A DNA stretch of 64,000 bases from Pseudomonadota bacterium (lineage in GTDB: Bacteria; Pseudomonadota; Gammaproteobacteria; Burkholderiales; Gallionellaceae), in the NCBI GenBank assembly GCA_021800795.1, contig JAJYYO010000002.1, positions 62,001 to 126,000 on the forward strand, given 5' to 3'. A program made the translations under genes and the position numbers. The notes under the pieces are model-generated. The model saw nothing but the letters and a program-made list of their open reading frames with translations. It was not told the DNA's origin and did not search any database. How positions within the stretch are numbered: position 1 is the first letter of the stretch; the number at the start of each line of letters is the position of its first letter. Of the stretch, positions 24,919-33,371 are shown piece after piece.

Positions 24919-25984
24919 GGCGCTCCTGCGGGTGCCGGGACGAAAGTTTTTCGAATTGAACCATCTGTGCCGCAACCCTGATCGCTTCCATAAGACTGCC
25001 GCCCTCAGCGCGTCCTGTGCCTGCCAGATCCAGTGCCGTGCCGTGATCCACCGAAGTGCGGATGATCGGCAAGCCCAGTGTAATATTCACTCCCTGACCG
25101 AAACTCGCGTGCTTCAAGACAGGCAGCCCCTGATCGTGATACATGGAGAGCACACAATCGCATTGCGCCAGCTTGTCGGGCGTGAACAGGGTGTCGGCGG
25201 GCAGCGGCGCGCTGACATTCATTCCCTGTAAACGCAGCCTGTCCAGCACCGGGATCATCACCTCGATCTCCTCGCGTCCCATGTGTCCGCCCTCGCCTGC
25301 ATGGGGGTTCAGTCCCGCCATCAGAATGCGCGGGTGAGCGATGCCGAAGCGACGCTGCAAGTCGAGATGAAGGATGCGCAACACATTTTCCAGCAACTCT
25401 GCGGTAATCGCATCGGCTACATCGCGCAAGGGCAAATGCGTCGTTGCCAGCGCCACGCGCATTCCGCCGCCCGCCAGCATCATCACCACCTGCGGCGTCC
25501 GGGTCAGTCCGGCTAAAAACTCGGTATGTCCGGTAAACGGTATTCCTGCATCGTTGATAATGCCTTTATGCACGGGAGCGGTCACCATGCCGGAAAATTC
25601 GCCCGACTGGCAACCCTGCACAGCCCGGCGCAAGGTCGCCAGCACGTAGTCGCTGTTTGCTGCATTCAGCACCCCGGCAACTGAGGGCTCGGCGAGCGGA
25701 ACGTGAATCACTGATAGCGAAGGGAGAAGGGAGAAGGGAGAAGGGAGGATTCCGCCTTTTCCCTGTACACCCCTCAACTGATACTCTTCCCCCTTCCCCC
25801 TTCCCTTTTCCCCTATTTCCCACTCGCGAATTTCCAAAGAGATGCCCAACATCTCTGCTCGCTGTTGCAACAGATGTTTATCGGCAATCACGACCACGCC
25901 CGGCATGGCGAGTTGCACACACAGATCCGGGCCTATGCCTGCCGGCTCCCCCGCCGTAATGACCAGCGGCCTACTTTTGTTCAT
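24911..25984 (-). CDS. pdxA: 4-hydroxythreonine-4-phosphate dehydrogenase, with in-frame insertion
   Basis: The start is placed at ATG 25984 ([20 protein letters not shown]), which overlaps the surA stop by 14 bases; a longer frame has no PdxA-like residues. PdxA oxidises 4-phosphohydroxythreonine in pyridoxal phosphate synthesis. TAPVHKG, the metal-site histidines in GHTEFL and MYHDQGLP, and [14 protein letters not shown] are all present. The 357-residue length exceeds the usual 330 because residues about 57-88 ([20 protein letters not shown] and following) are encoded by a low-complexity insertion at 25717-25828. Confidence 0.95.
   Translation of the reverse strand: MNKSRPLVITAGEPAGIGPDLCVQLAMPGVVVIADKHLLQQRAEMLGISLEIREWEIGEKGRGKGEEYQLRGVQGKGGILPSPFSLLPSLSVIHVPLAEPSVAGVLNAANSDYVLATLRRAVQGCQSGEFSGMVTAPVHKGIINDAGIPFTGHTEFLAGLTRTPQVVMMLAGGGMRVALATTHLPLRDVADAITAELLENVLRILHLDLQRRFGIAHPRILMAGLNPHAGEGGHMGREEIEVMIPVLDRLRLQGMNVSAPLPADTLFTPDKLAQCDCVLSMYHDQGLPVLKHASFGQGVNITLGLPIIRTSVDHGTALDLAGTGRAEGGSLMEAIRVAAQMVQFEKLSSRHPQERHA
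25717..25828. repeat. Low-complexity inverted element inserted in frame in pdxA
   Basis: The left arm is four tandem AGGGAGA-like units (25721-25747) and the right arm a run of CTTCCCC-like units (25787-25815), so the ends are roughly complementary around a unique middle. It adds about 30 residues to PdxA at a surface-loop position without breaking the frame. Confidence 0.7.
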
Positions 25985-27299
25985 CGTTGGTGCGATATTC
26001 AATAAACGCGCGATCACGCAACTGGCGCAACCAGTCCTGATAAAGCTCCTCGGATTTGAATGAGGCGATGGAAGCACGCGCCTGCTGACGTTTCTGCTGT
26101 TCGGTGACATCGGTATTGCGCCGCTCCAGCACTTGTATCAAATGCCAGCCGAACTGCGTTTCCACCATGCCGATTTCGCCAACTTTCAGCTTGTTGAGCT
26201 CCTCTTCAAATTCGGGTACCGTCTGCCCGGGCGACAACCAGTCCAGATCGCCGCCTTGCTGTGCGCTGCCGTCCTGCGAATAGCGTTTGGCCTGGTCAGC
26301 AAAGCTGGCGCCGTCGTCAATGCGCTGCTTGATTTCCAGAATGCGTTTTTTGGCTTCGGCCGAAGTCACGATTTCGCTGGTTTTAATCAGAATGTGCCGC
26401 GCATGGGTTTGCGTAATCACTACAGGCGCGCTGCCGTTGCGCTTATCTATCAGTTTGAGGATATGAAAGCCGCTCGGGCTGCGCAACACCGCCGTATTCT
26501 GACCGGGTTTCAATGTCTGCAATTCGTTCATGAACAGCGGCGGTATGCGATCGGTCGGGCGCCAGCCCAGATCGCCCCCTTTGAGCGCGTCCTTCGCATC
26601 CGAAGTACCCGCCGCCACTTGCGCGAAATCCGCGCCACCGGCAAGCTGAGCGTACGCATGATCGGCACGTTCCCGTGCCGCCTGGATTTTGTCCGCACTG
26701 GCCTGTTCAGGCACGACCACCAGTATGTGCGCCAGGTGATACTCTTCGTTTTCAAGGCCCATGGTGGCCTTGTTGGCGAGATAGTTGTCGACCTCGCTGT
26801 CGCTGATAACCAGCTTGCTTTCAACTTCACGCTCGCGCAGCTTGGTTGAGACAATTTCGGCACGTATCTCGTCGCGGAATTTTTTAACGTTCACTCCTTC
26901 CGATTCGAGTTTGGCCTGGAATTCGGCCAGCGTGGGGAATTTATTCTGCTGGGCTATGCGCGTGATAGCCACATCCAGTTGTGTGTCGTCTACACGCACC
27001 CCGCTTTCCTTGGCATATTGCGCCAGCAACATGTCGGAGATCATCCGTTCAAGGATTTGTTTCTCCAGCACGCCCTGTTCCGGCAGAGGAGTGCCCTGTT
27101 TCTTCAGCTGAGCGACGACCGTACTCACCCGCTCTTCCAGCTCGTTGTGGGTAATCACATCATCGTTCACCACCGCCACCACGTAATCTATTGTCGCCAC
27201 CTGCTGTTGTGGATCGATTCGTTCGACGGCAAAAGCCGGGATGGGCGACAGCAGAAGGGCACTCAGCAGAACGGGTATTTTGATTTTTGACATGGTCAT
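25971..27299 (-). CDS. surA: Periplasmic peptidyl-prolyl isomerase / outer-membrane protein chaperone SurA
   Basis: The 442-residue protein has a signal peptide (ending near AFAVERID), an N-terminal chaperone domain ([20 protein letters not shown]) and two parvulin domains, with [12 protein letters not shown] and [14 protein letters not shown] marking their starts. SurA escorts unfolded beta-barrel proteins such as LptD through the periplasm to BAM. It lies directly downstream of lptD with a gap of 16 bases. A start two codons in (MSKIKIP) is possible. Confidence 0.96.
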   Translation of the reverse strand: MTMSKIKIPVLLSALLLSPIPAFAVERIDPQQQVATIDYVVAVVNDDVITHNELEERVSTVVAQLKKQGTPLPEQGVLEKQILERMISDMLLAQYAKESGVRVDDTQLDVAITRIAQQNKFPTLAEFQAKLESEGVNVKKFRDEIRAEIVSTKLREREVESKLVISDSEVDNYLANKATMGLENEEYHLAHILVVVPEQASADKIQAARERADHAYAQLAGGADFAQVAAGTSDAKDALKGGDLGWRPTDRIPPLFMNELQTLKPGQNTAVLRSPSGFHILKLIDKRNGSAPVVITQTHARHILIKTSEIVTSAEAKKRILEIKQRIDDGASFADQAKRYSQDGSAQQGGDLDWLSPGQTVPEFEEELNKLKVGEIGMVETQFGWHLIQVLERRNTDVTEQQKRQQARASIASFKSEELYQDWLRQLRDRAFIEYRTNDEQK

Positions 27300-27315
27300 C
27301 TTTCACACTAAAAAA

Positions 27316-29664
27316 TTAAGGCAGAGGCGGGGCGCTGGCGGGAACAATCTTCGACTTCGTATAGCCGGGCACGCTCTGTTTAAGCAACATCATCGGGTCC
27401 GATCCTACCTTGATCAGATCGTTCAATTCCAGCTGGATGAATATCCCTGTGCTGTTTTGGGGCACAGCCACGCCTGCGCCGTTCAGAACCAGGCCGGCAG
27501 TAAAGCTGTGCGCTACCATGCGCAACGTCCAGCAGCTTTGCGTGTACTCAAGTCCGACAACCCCATTCAGCAGCATCTTGTCCAGGAAGGAATAGTTCCA
27601 TTGCCCCACCGCAGACCAGTGTTTGAACAATGGCCATTGTCCGGAAATATTGATTTGACGCAAGGCAGGCGCAGCGACCGCGTAATTGCTCCCGCCTATC
27701 GTGGTGTAAGGCACGCCGTAAATAGTCGGGTAGATAATTCCGTTGACCATGGCGCTGCCTGTCGGGTTCGCTATGCCCGGAATCAGCGCACCGATCGTAT
27801 CGCTGATAAAACGGTAACCCAGGTTGATCACCTTGCCGGCTTCAGGACGATAGTCTGCCGAGATATTATAGTGCTGAGTCATCGACAAGGCAGGGCTATA
27901 CTGCAACTCGGTGGAAAACGACCAGGCGCCGCTGATGCGGCCCGAGGCGCCCAGCAAAATATCCGACTTGTTGTTCGATGTGGTAGGCGCAACCAGATTA
28001 ACCTGGGGTTGGGTGAAGCTGAAACGCTCAGCCACCGAGAGTTTCAGATGTTCGGCTCCGTCATCCGTTCCCAGGAAACGCGAGACCAGTGCCAGCGTCA
28101 CCTGATTCGCATCGCCTATGCGATCATAGCCTATGAAACGATTTTCGGTGAACAGCTGGGCAAAACTCAACTGAGTCTGCGCCGTATCGAAGACCGGCAA
28201 CTGATCCTGATTCTTGTATGGCACATACACATAGTAGGCGCGCGGCTCCAGCGTATTCAGGTAACTGTTTCCCAGTAAATTGAGATCCCTCTCAAAGGAA
28301 GCACCGCTATCCAGGCTGAACATCGGCAGGGTGCGCGTGGTGTCCGGCATTGCTGTCGTATTATTGATGCCCATCACATACTGGGTGCTGTTCAGGGTAA
28401 ACTTGGGCGTGAGGTAATACCCGGGCGTATTGACCAGAGGGTAGCTGACGCTGGGCGCTATCATCAGCCGCTGACCGTTCACCGCCGTGGGATGACTGAA
28501 GTTCACATACTCGCCGGCAAAAGCAAAATCTGCACCGCCGTAACTGCGCGCCCCGTTCAGCGTAAGCTGGGGCAGCCGGGCATAAGGCACAATTATCGGC
28601 GCCAGCGGATCCTGCAGGGTCTGATAGCGTTGCATTCGTGCCGTGCTGTTCCACCAGCCCGCGTTATAGTTGAGCTCCGCATCCTGCAACAGATTGATCT
28701 GCGAAGAGAAATTCACCGCATCGGCCAGGTCGAGGTAATAGGCGCTATCCGAGACGTGATTGTAATCTATGCTGCCGGTCAGGCCGCCGCCAAACGTTTC
28801 GTTGTGTTTCAGGCCAAACCGGGTGCGGTTGGTGCCGGTCAACGCGTCATTGGGCAATATATCCGCGTGTACCTCGCCTGAATAGTTGGCATTCAGATAG
28901 CGGAACTCGTTATTCAGCTGCAAGCCGCGTTTGGTCAAGACGCGCGGCGAAAAAGTCGCGTCCATGTTCGGCGCAATGTTCCAGTAATACGGCAGGATCA
29001 GTTCTGTGCCGCTGTTGTTTGTGGCGCCAAATGTAGGCGCCAGAAACCCGGATCTGCGCTGGGTTCCCAGCGGAAAATCCATCCTGGGAGAATACAGAAT
29101 CGGCACGTCCATGAATTCCACCCAGGCCTGATGGGCGACACCCACCTGCTGTTCGCGGTCTACCTCAAGGCTGTTCATTTTGACCAGCCAGTCCTGATCA
29201 TCCGCGCGACAGGTCGTATAAGTCGCGTTATCCAGCGTGTAATGCTGCTGATCCTGAATGTGCGCAATATCGCCTGAACCGCGACCGCCGGTTTCCTTCA
29301 TGAAGAATACCGGCTGTTCCATGAAGCCGGCATGCGTATCCATATTCAGTTTCATATACGGGCCGCTCATGGTGTTGCCATTTTGTTCTATCACCACCGA
29401 ACCAAATCCTTCGACGTCACCCGTTTCCTGGTTATACAACAAACGCTTTGCGCGCACTTTCTGGTCGGACTTGGTCAGAATGGCGTTGCCGGTTGCTTCG
29501 ACCTGGTTTTTCTGCTCGCCCGTCAGATTATCTGCTTCCAGAAACACCGGTTCGTCCTGAGCCGGTTGCATGACAACAGAGCGCGTGCGCGCTTCTTCTG
29601 CCATGGCAGGATGGGCAAAAACACAAAGCAAAGAGAGTGCGACAGGCTTGAGACGAAACCGCAT
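27316..29664 (-). CDS. lptD: LPS-assembly outer-membrane protein LptD
   Basis: I start at ATG 29664 (MRFRLKPVALSLLCVFAHP), which gives a proper signal peptide cleaved after AMA; the open frame continues upstream through a hairpin. The 782-residue product has the N-terminal jellyroll (LEADNLTGEQKNQVEATGNA, KRLLYNQETGDVEGFGSVVI) and the LptD beta-barrel with the conserved cysteines (TYTTCRADDQDW, QSCWTLRM). LptD inserts LPS into the outer leaflet with LptE. The neighbouring polysaccharide island and surA fit its role. A 12-bp palindrome lies just upstream. Confidence 0.95.
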   Translation of the reverse strand: MRFRLKPVALSLLCVFAHPAMAEEARTRSVVMQPAQDEPVFLEADNLTGEQKNQVEATGNAILTKSDQKVRAKRLLYNQETGDVEGFGSVVIEQNGNTMSGPYMKLNMDTHAGFMEQPVFFMKETGGRGSGDIAHIQDQQHYTLDNATYTTCRADDQDWLVKMNSLEVDREQQVGVAHQAWVEFMDVPILYSPRMDFPLGTQRRSGFLAPTFGATNNSGTELILPYYWNIAPNMDATFSPRVLTKRGLQLNNEFRYLNANYSGEVHADILPNDALTGTNRTRFGLKHNETFGGGLTGSIDYNHVSDSAYYLDLADAVNFSSQINLLQDAELNYNAGWWNSTARMQRYQTLQDPLAPIIVPYARLPQLTLNGARSYGGADFAFAGEYVNFSHPTAVNGQRLMIAPSVSYPLVNTPGYYLTPKFTLNSTQYVMGINNTTAMPDTTRTLPMFSLDSGASFERDLNLLGNSYLNTLEPRAYYVYVPYKNQDQLPVFDTAQTQLSFAQLFTENRFIGYDRIGDANQVTLALVSRFLGTDDGAEHLKLSVAERFSFTQPQVNLVAPTTSNNKSDILLGASGRISGAWSFSTELQYSPALSMTQHYNISADYRPEAGKVINLGYRFISDTIGALIPGIANPTGSAMVNGIIYPTIYGVPYTTIGGSNYAVAAPALRQINISGQWPLFKHWSAVGQWNYSFLDKMLLNGVVGLEYTQSCWTLRMVAHSFTAGLVLNGAGVAVPQNSTGIFIQLELNDLIKVGSDPMMLLKQSVPGYTKSKIVPASAPPLP

Positions 29665-29675
29665 AATATGAATAA

Positions 29676-29703
29676 GATGGTAAACTTTTGCAAGTTTACC
29701 ATC
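29676..29703. promoter_or_regulatory. 12-bp perfect inverted repeat in the lptD/amgK divergent region
   Basis: GATGGTAAACTT (29676-29687) and AAGTTTACCATC (29692-29703) pair fully around the loop TTGC. It occupies nearly half of the 61-base gap between two divergent starts, 12 bases from the lptD ATG. It could be an operator for either promoter or a leader hairpin masking the lptD ribosome site. I cannot identify a matching regulator. Confidence 0.6.
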
Positions 29704-29725
29704 AAGCACAGTCCAAAAGCCCACT

Positions 29726-31069
29726 ATGCAACGTTTACAACAACTGACCGTTTGGCTGCAAGGCCAGTTTCCCGGCGAAAAATTCAGTCTTGCACCCGCT
29801 TCCTCAGATGCCAGCTTCCGTCGCTACTTCCGTGTCAGCTTCGATGACGGCGGCTGTGACAGTGCGAACGGGTCGCTGCAAAGCAGCGGGGAACCCGTCG
29901 GCCTGCCCCCTGCGGGTAGGTTACTGATGGAACCACTAGCCGATCGACTAAACGAGCAAACAACGCTCGCCAAGTCGCTGGTTATGGCGAAGCCAGCCGA
30001 TTGCGGGAACAGCCGCCAGGCCACCCCTTCCGCACCCGACAATTCCACTGTAACGCATCGGGGCGGCCGCACCCTGATCGTGATGGATGCGCCGCCCGAT
30101 CGCGAGGACTGCCGCCCTTTTCTGCATGTGGCTCGTTTGTTCGAAAAGGCCGGAACGCATGTGCCCCACGTGTATGCAGAGGACTTGACACAGGGTTTTT
30201 TGCTGCTGTCCGATCTTGGCAATACTACCTATCTGCAAGCATTGAGCTTAAGAGAGCAGCAGGGCATCCACCGGCTTACCCCTTGCGAGGAGGATAACGC
30301 ACGCAAGCTATATCATGCCGCCACCGATGCGCTGATCAAAATCCAGCTCGCATCAAACGACAGGGATTTGCCGCCTTATGACGAAGCGCTGCTGTTGCGT
30401 GAGATGCGCCTGTTCCCCGAGTGGTATATCAACAAGCATCTCCAGGTGACATTAACCCCCGCACAGAATGCCAAACTTGAAACCGTTTTTGCGCGCATCG
30501 TGGCCAACAATCTGGCGCAACCGCGCGTCTATGTGCACCGCGACTATCATTCGCGTAATCTGATGCTGGTCGAACCCAACGGGCAAGCCCGTTTCCCTCT
30601 CTCCAACCCTCTCCCGAACACGGGCGAGGGAGCGAATGAATCGCTACGCGAAAATTGTTTAACCTCGCCCGGCATCCTCGACTTTCAGGATGCGGTATAC
30701 GGCCCGATCACCTACGATCTTGTCTCCTTGTTCAAGGACGCCTACATAAAATGGGATGAAGAGATCGTTATCGACTGGCTGATCGACTATTGGGAAAAGG
30801 CGCGTCGTGCGCGCCTGCCGGTGCCGGAGGACTTCGGGCAGTTCTACCGGGATTTTGAGCTGATGGGCGCTCAGCGCCACCTCAAGGTGCTGGGTATTTT
30901 TGCACGGCTGTACCATCGCGATGGCAAGGATGGCTATCTGAAAGACATGCCGCTGGTGATGAACTATCTGCGCGCCGCCTGTGCACGCTATGTAGATCTC
31001 AAGCCCTTGTTCAATCTGCTCAATGAGTTGGAGCCGCCCGAGGCGCCCCCGACGGGGTACGGGTTTTAA
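29726..31069 (+). CDS. amgK: N-acetylmuramate/N-acetylglucosamine anomeric kinase, with two in-frame insertions
   Basis: The 447-residue protein has the aminoglycoside-phosphotransferase fold: SDASFRRYFRVSF, GRTLIVMDAPPDREDCRPF, catalytic VHRDYHSRNLM (HXDX4N) and DFQDAVYGPITYD. AmgK recycles cell-wall sugars by phosphorylating the anomeric carbon, feeding MurU. Family members have about 345 residues. Two extra segments explain the excess: a 71-codon insert between DDGG and RTLIV (29849-30062) and about 29 codons between EPN and PGILDF (near 30585-30672). Removing both gives 347 residues. Catalytic motifs are intact. murU follows after 137 bases. Confidence 0.9.
   Translation: MQRLQQLTVWLQGQFPGEKFSLAPASSDASFRRYFRVSFDDGGCDSANGSLQSSGEPVGLPPAGRLLMEPLADRLNEQTTLAKSLVMAKPADCGNSRQATPSAPDNSTVTHRGGRTLIVMDAPPDREDCRPFLHVARLFEKAGTHVPHVYAEDLTQGFLLLSDLGNTTYLQALSLREQQGIHRLTPCEEDNARKLYHAATDALIKIQLASNDRDLPPYDEALLLREMRLFPEWYINKHLQVTLTPAQNAKLETVFARIVANNLAQPRVYVHRDYHSRNLMLVEPNGQARFPLSNPLPNTGEGANESLRENCLTSPGILDFQDAVYGPITYDLVSLFKDAYIKWDEEIVIDWLIDYWEKARRARLPVPEDFGQFYRDFELMGAQRHLKVLGIFARLYHRDGKDGYLKDMPLVMNYLRAACARYVDLKPLFNLLNELEPPEAPPTGYGF
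29849..30067 (+). repeat. 213-bp in-frame insert in amgK flanked by GGCGGC direct repeats
   Basis: GGCGGC occurs at 29849-29854 and 30062-30067, exactly 213 bases (71 codons) apart. The stretch between them encodes residues that AmgK proteins do not normally have. Removing one repeat plus the insert restores a normal DGGRTLIVMD join. The insert is GC-rich with several short palindromes. It does not match the other palindromic elements of the window. Confidence 0.6.
30588..30655. repeat. Dispersed palindromic element, copy 2 (inside amgK)
   Basis: The unit CCCTCTCCCGAACACGGGCG followed by GAATCGCTACGCGAA matches copies at 18915, 33288 and 43474. It is read in frame as RFPLSNPLPNTGEGANESLR between the catalytic loop and the DFQD motif of AmgK. 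Confidence 0.8.
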
Positions 31070-31099
31070 TATGAGAACCCTGAAACAATGATGCTGCGC

Positions 31100-31144
31100 A
31101 TTCCCTCTCCTCAGTCCTCTCCCGCATTGCGGGAGAGGAAGCAA
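31100..31144. repeat. Dispersed palindromic element, copy 3 (amgK-murU gap)
   Basis: A 10-bp stem, CCTCTCCCGC (31116-31125) with GCGGGAGAGG (31129-31138), is preceded by the CATTCCCTC edge of the element. The CGCTACGCG box is reduced. A second perfect hairpin follows at 31168-31186 (TATTGCCC/GGGCAATA). No T-run follows, so a terminator role is uncertain. Confidence 0.75.
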
Positions 31145-31206
31145 ACGTGCAACGTAGTAAGCAGGGATATTGCCCAGTGGGCAATAACTCGCAAAAGCAC
31201 AGCCTT

Positions 31207-31965
31207 ATGATGGCCATGATATTAGCCGCAGGTCGCGGCGAGCGCATGCGCCCGCTCACCGACCGCATCCCCAAACCCCTGCTTGAAGCAGGCGGCAAGC
31301 CGCTGATCGTCTGGCATATCGAGAGGCTGGTGAAGGCCGGCATCACAGAACTGGTCATCAACCACGCCCATCTGGGCGCACAGATCGAACAGCGGCTAGG
31401 CGATGGCAGCCGCTTCGGCGCACAGATTCAATACTCGGCAGAGAGCAGCGCGCTGGAAACCGCAGGCGGAATTGCCAACGCACTGCCGCTGCTGTGTCCC
31501 TCTCGCCCGATGGGCGACGGGTTGGGGATGAGGGAGCCATTCGCAGTCATCAACGGCGATATTTATTGCGACTATGATTTTTCGCTTCTTCACGAACGGG
31601 CCAACGCGCTGCATGCCAGCGGCGACATGGCGCATCTGGTACTGGTGGATAATCCTGCGCACCACCCCAAGGGCGATTTTTGCCTTCAAGACAGCCGGGT
31701 CACACCAGACAGCTACCTGCTACCCGACAACAGCTGCCTTCAACTGACCTTCAGCGGCATCGGCCTCTATCATCCTTCCCTGTTCAGCCACATTCCGCGC
31801 GGCAGCGTAGCCCCCCTGGCGCCCTTGCTGCGCGCACAGATTGCACAGGGAAAAATAAGCGGCGAACGTCACGCAGGCGTCTGGGTGGATGTCGGCACGC
31901 CGCAGCGCCTGGCTGAACTCGACGCTCAGTTAACGAATTTATTACACAAGGCCACTCATGTTTGA
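31207..31965 (+). CDS. murU: N-acetylmuramate-1-phosphate uridylyltransferase, with small in-frame insertion
   Basis: The start is placed at ATG 31207 (MMAMILAAGRGERMRP); upstream codons read through a hairpin. The 252-residue product has the nucleotidyltransferase signature LAAGRGERMRPLTDRIPKP, NHAHLG, FAVINGDIYCDYD and the C-terminal WVDVGTPQRLAEL. MurU makes UDP-MurNAc from MurNAc-1-phosphate in peptidoglycan recycling with AmgK. About 13 residues (CPSRPMGDGLGMR) between NALPLL and EPFAVINGD come from a truncated palindromic element. It overlaps pepP by eight bases. Confidence 0.9.
   Translation: MMAMILAAGRGERMRPLTDRIPKPLLEAGGKPLIVWHIERLVKAGITELVINHAHLGAQIEQRLGDGSRFGAQIQYSAESSALETAGGIANALPLLCPSRPMGDGLGMREPFAVINGDIYCDYDFSLLHERANALHASGDMAHLVLVDNPAHHPKGDFCLQDSRVTPDSYLLPDNSCLQLTFSGIGLYHPSLFSHIPRGSVAPLAPLLRAQIAQGKISGERHAGVWVDVGTPQRLAELDAQLTNLLHKATHV
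31497..31535. repeat. Dispersed palindromic element, short copy 4 (inside murU)
   Basis: TCCCTCTCGCCC-GAT-GGGCGACGGG followed by TTGGGGATGAGGG is the palindromic half of the element without the CGCTACGCG box. It is read in frame in murU just before the active-site VINGD. Confidence 0.7.
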
Positions 31966-33262
31966 TCCCGATATCTACGCGCAGCGCCGCGCCCGCCTGC
32001 TGCATCAGATGCAGCAGGGCATCGCAATCATCCCCAACGCGCCTGAGCAACGGCGCAACGGCGATGCCGATTACGCCTACCGTTTCGACAGCAGCTTTTA
32101 TTACCTGAGCGGCTTCTGTGAGCCTGAATCGGTGCTGGTGCTCATCGCCGGCGCTTCGCCTCTCTCCATCCTTTTTTGCCGCGAAAAAAATATGGATCGC
32201 GAGATATGGGACGGCTATCGCTATGGCCCCGATGCCGCGCAGGAACAATTCGGTTTCGATGCGGCTTACCCCATCGCCCGGTTGGATGAGAAGCTGATTG
32301 AACTGATGGGCAATCAGCCAACGCTGTTTTATCCGCTGGGCGCGAATGCCCTCTGGGATCAACGCATGCTTAAATTACGCGATGCGGTGCAGGAAAAGGT
32401 GCGCAGCGGCGTCCGTGCACCGAACGAGTTGCGCGACGTGCGTGCCTTGCTGGGAGAAATGAGATTATTCAAGGATACGCACGAGATCGCCATCCTGCGC
32501 CGTGCCGCCGCCATTTCCACCTGCGCGCACAAACGCGCCATGCAATTTACCCGTATCGGGCACTTTGAATACGAAGTCGAGGCCGAATTGCTGCATGAGT
32601 TCTGTCGCCACGGCGCACGCGATCCCGCTTACACCTCCATCGTCGCGGGCGGTGCAAACGCCTGCGTGCTGCATTACGTCGACAACAATGCAAAGCTGCA
32701 AGACGGCGATCTGCTGCTGATCGATGCCGGCTGCGAACTCGAAGGCTATGCCTCCGACATCACCCGCACTTATCCGGTGAATGGCCGTTTTCTCGGCGCG
32801 CAAAAAGAAGTGTATGAAATCGTGCTGGCCGCACAAATCGCTGCGATTTCAGCCGCCGCGCCCGGCAATAACTGGGAAGCGCCGCACAATGCCGCTTTGC
32901 GGATACTGGCGCAAGGCTTCATCGATCTGAAGCTGTGTCGCGGCACGGTTGACAGCGTGCTGGAAGACGGGGGCTACAAGAAATATTACATGCACCGCAC
33001 CGGCCACTGGTTAGGCATGGATGTTCACGATGTCGGCGACTACAAGACAGGCGATCAGTGGCGCAGCCTGCAACCCGGCATGGTGCTGACTGTCGAACCG
33101 GGTTGTTATATCCGTCCTGCCGACGATGTGCCGCTGGCCTTGTGGAACATCGGCATCCGCATCGAGGATGATGTGGTCATCACAGGTACGGGCAATGAAG
33201 TGCTGACCGAAGCCGCCCCGAAGACAGTCGCTGCAATCGAAGAAATAATGTGCAAGGCATAG
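31958..33262 (+). CDS. pepP: Xaa-Pro aminopeptidase
   Basis: The 434-residue protein is an M24B dimetal aminopeptidase P that removes N-terminal residues preceding proline. It has the N-terminal AMP_N domain (RRARLLHQMQQGIAIIPNAP, FYYLSGFCEPESVLVLI). The metal ligands are the two aspartates in LLIDAGCELEGYASDITRTYP, the histidine of HRTGHWLGMDVHD and the glutamates in VEPGCYIRP and RIEDDVVIT. It is placed between murU and ubiH, a common betaproteobacterial and gammaproteobacterial arrangement (pepP-ubiH). Confidence 0.95.
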   Translation: MFDPDIYAQRRARLLHQMQQGIAIIPNAPEQRRNGDADYAYRFDSSFYYLSGFCEPESVLVLIAGASPLSILFCREKNMDREIWDGYRYGPDAAQEQFGFDAAYPIARLDEKLIELMGNQPTLFYPLGANALWDQRMLKLRDAVQEKVRSGVRAPNELRDVRALLGEMRLFKDTHEIAILRRAAAISTCAHKRAMQFTRIGHFEYEVEAELLHEFCRHGARDPAYTSIVAGGANACVLHYVDNNAKLQDGDLLLIDAGCELEGYASDITRTYPVNGRFLGAQKEVYEIVLAAQIAAISAAAPGNNWEAPHNAALRILAQGFIDLKLCRGTVDSVLEDGGYKKYYMHRTGHWLGMDVHDVGDYKTGDQWRSLQPGMVLTVEPGCYIRPADDVPLALWNIGIRIEDDVVITGTGNEVLTEAAPKTVAAIEEIMCKA

Positions 33263-33287
33263 TGCCAAAATGGAACTCTGCCATGCA

Positions 33288-33354
33288 CATTCCCCTCGCC
33301 TCAATCCTCTCCCGCAAGCGGGCGAGGAGGCAAACGAATCGCTACGCGAATTTC
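33288..33354. repeat. Dispersed palindromic element, copy 5 (pepP-ubiH gap)
   Basis: The copy contains CCTCTCCCGCAAGCGGGCGAGG and the trailing GAATCGCTACGCGAA box. It fills most of the 109-base gap before the ubiH start and keeps an open frame that would extend UbiH, but the extension is element-encoded. Confidence 0.8.
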
Positions 33355-33371
33355 AAATAAACGAGAAAATC

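Noticed and set aside
27241-28278. 345-codon plus-strand frame opposite lptD
   Set aside because: Antisense shadow of a conserved outer-membrane gene; composition is rich in Q, R and H as expected of a reverse frame.
31116-31186. Hairpins considered as a rho-independent terminator between amgK and murU
   Set aside because: Neither stem is followed by a T-run, and the first belongs to a dispersed repeat; a terminator role is not supported.
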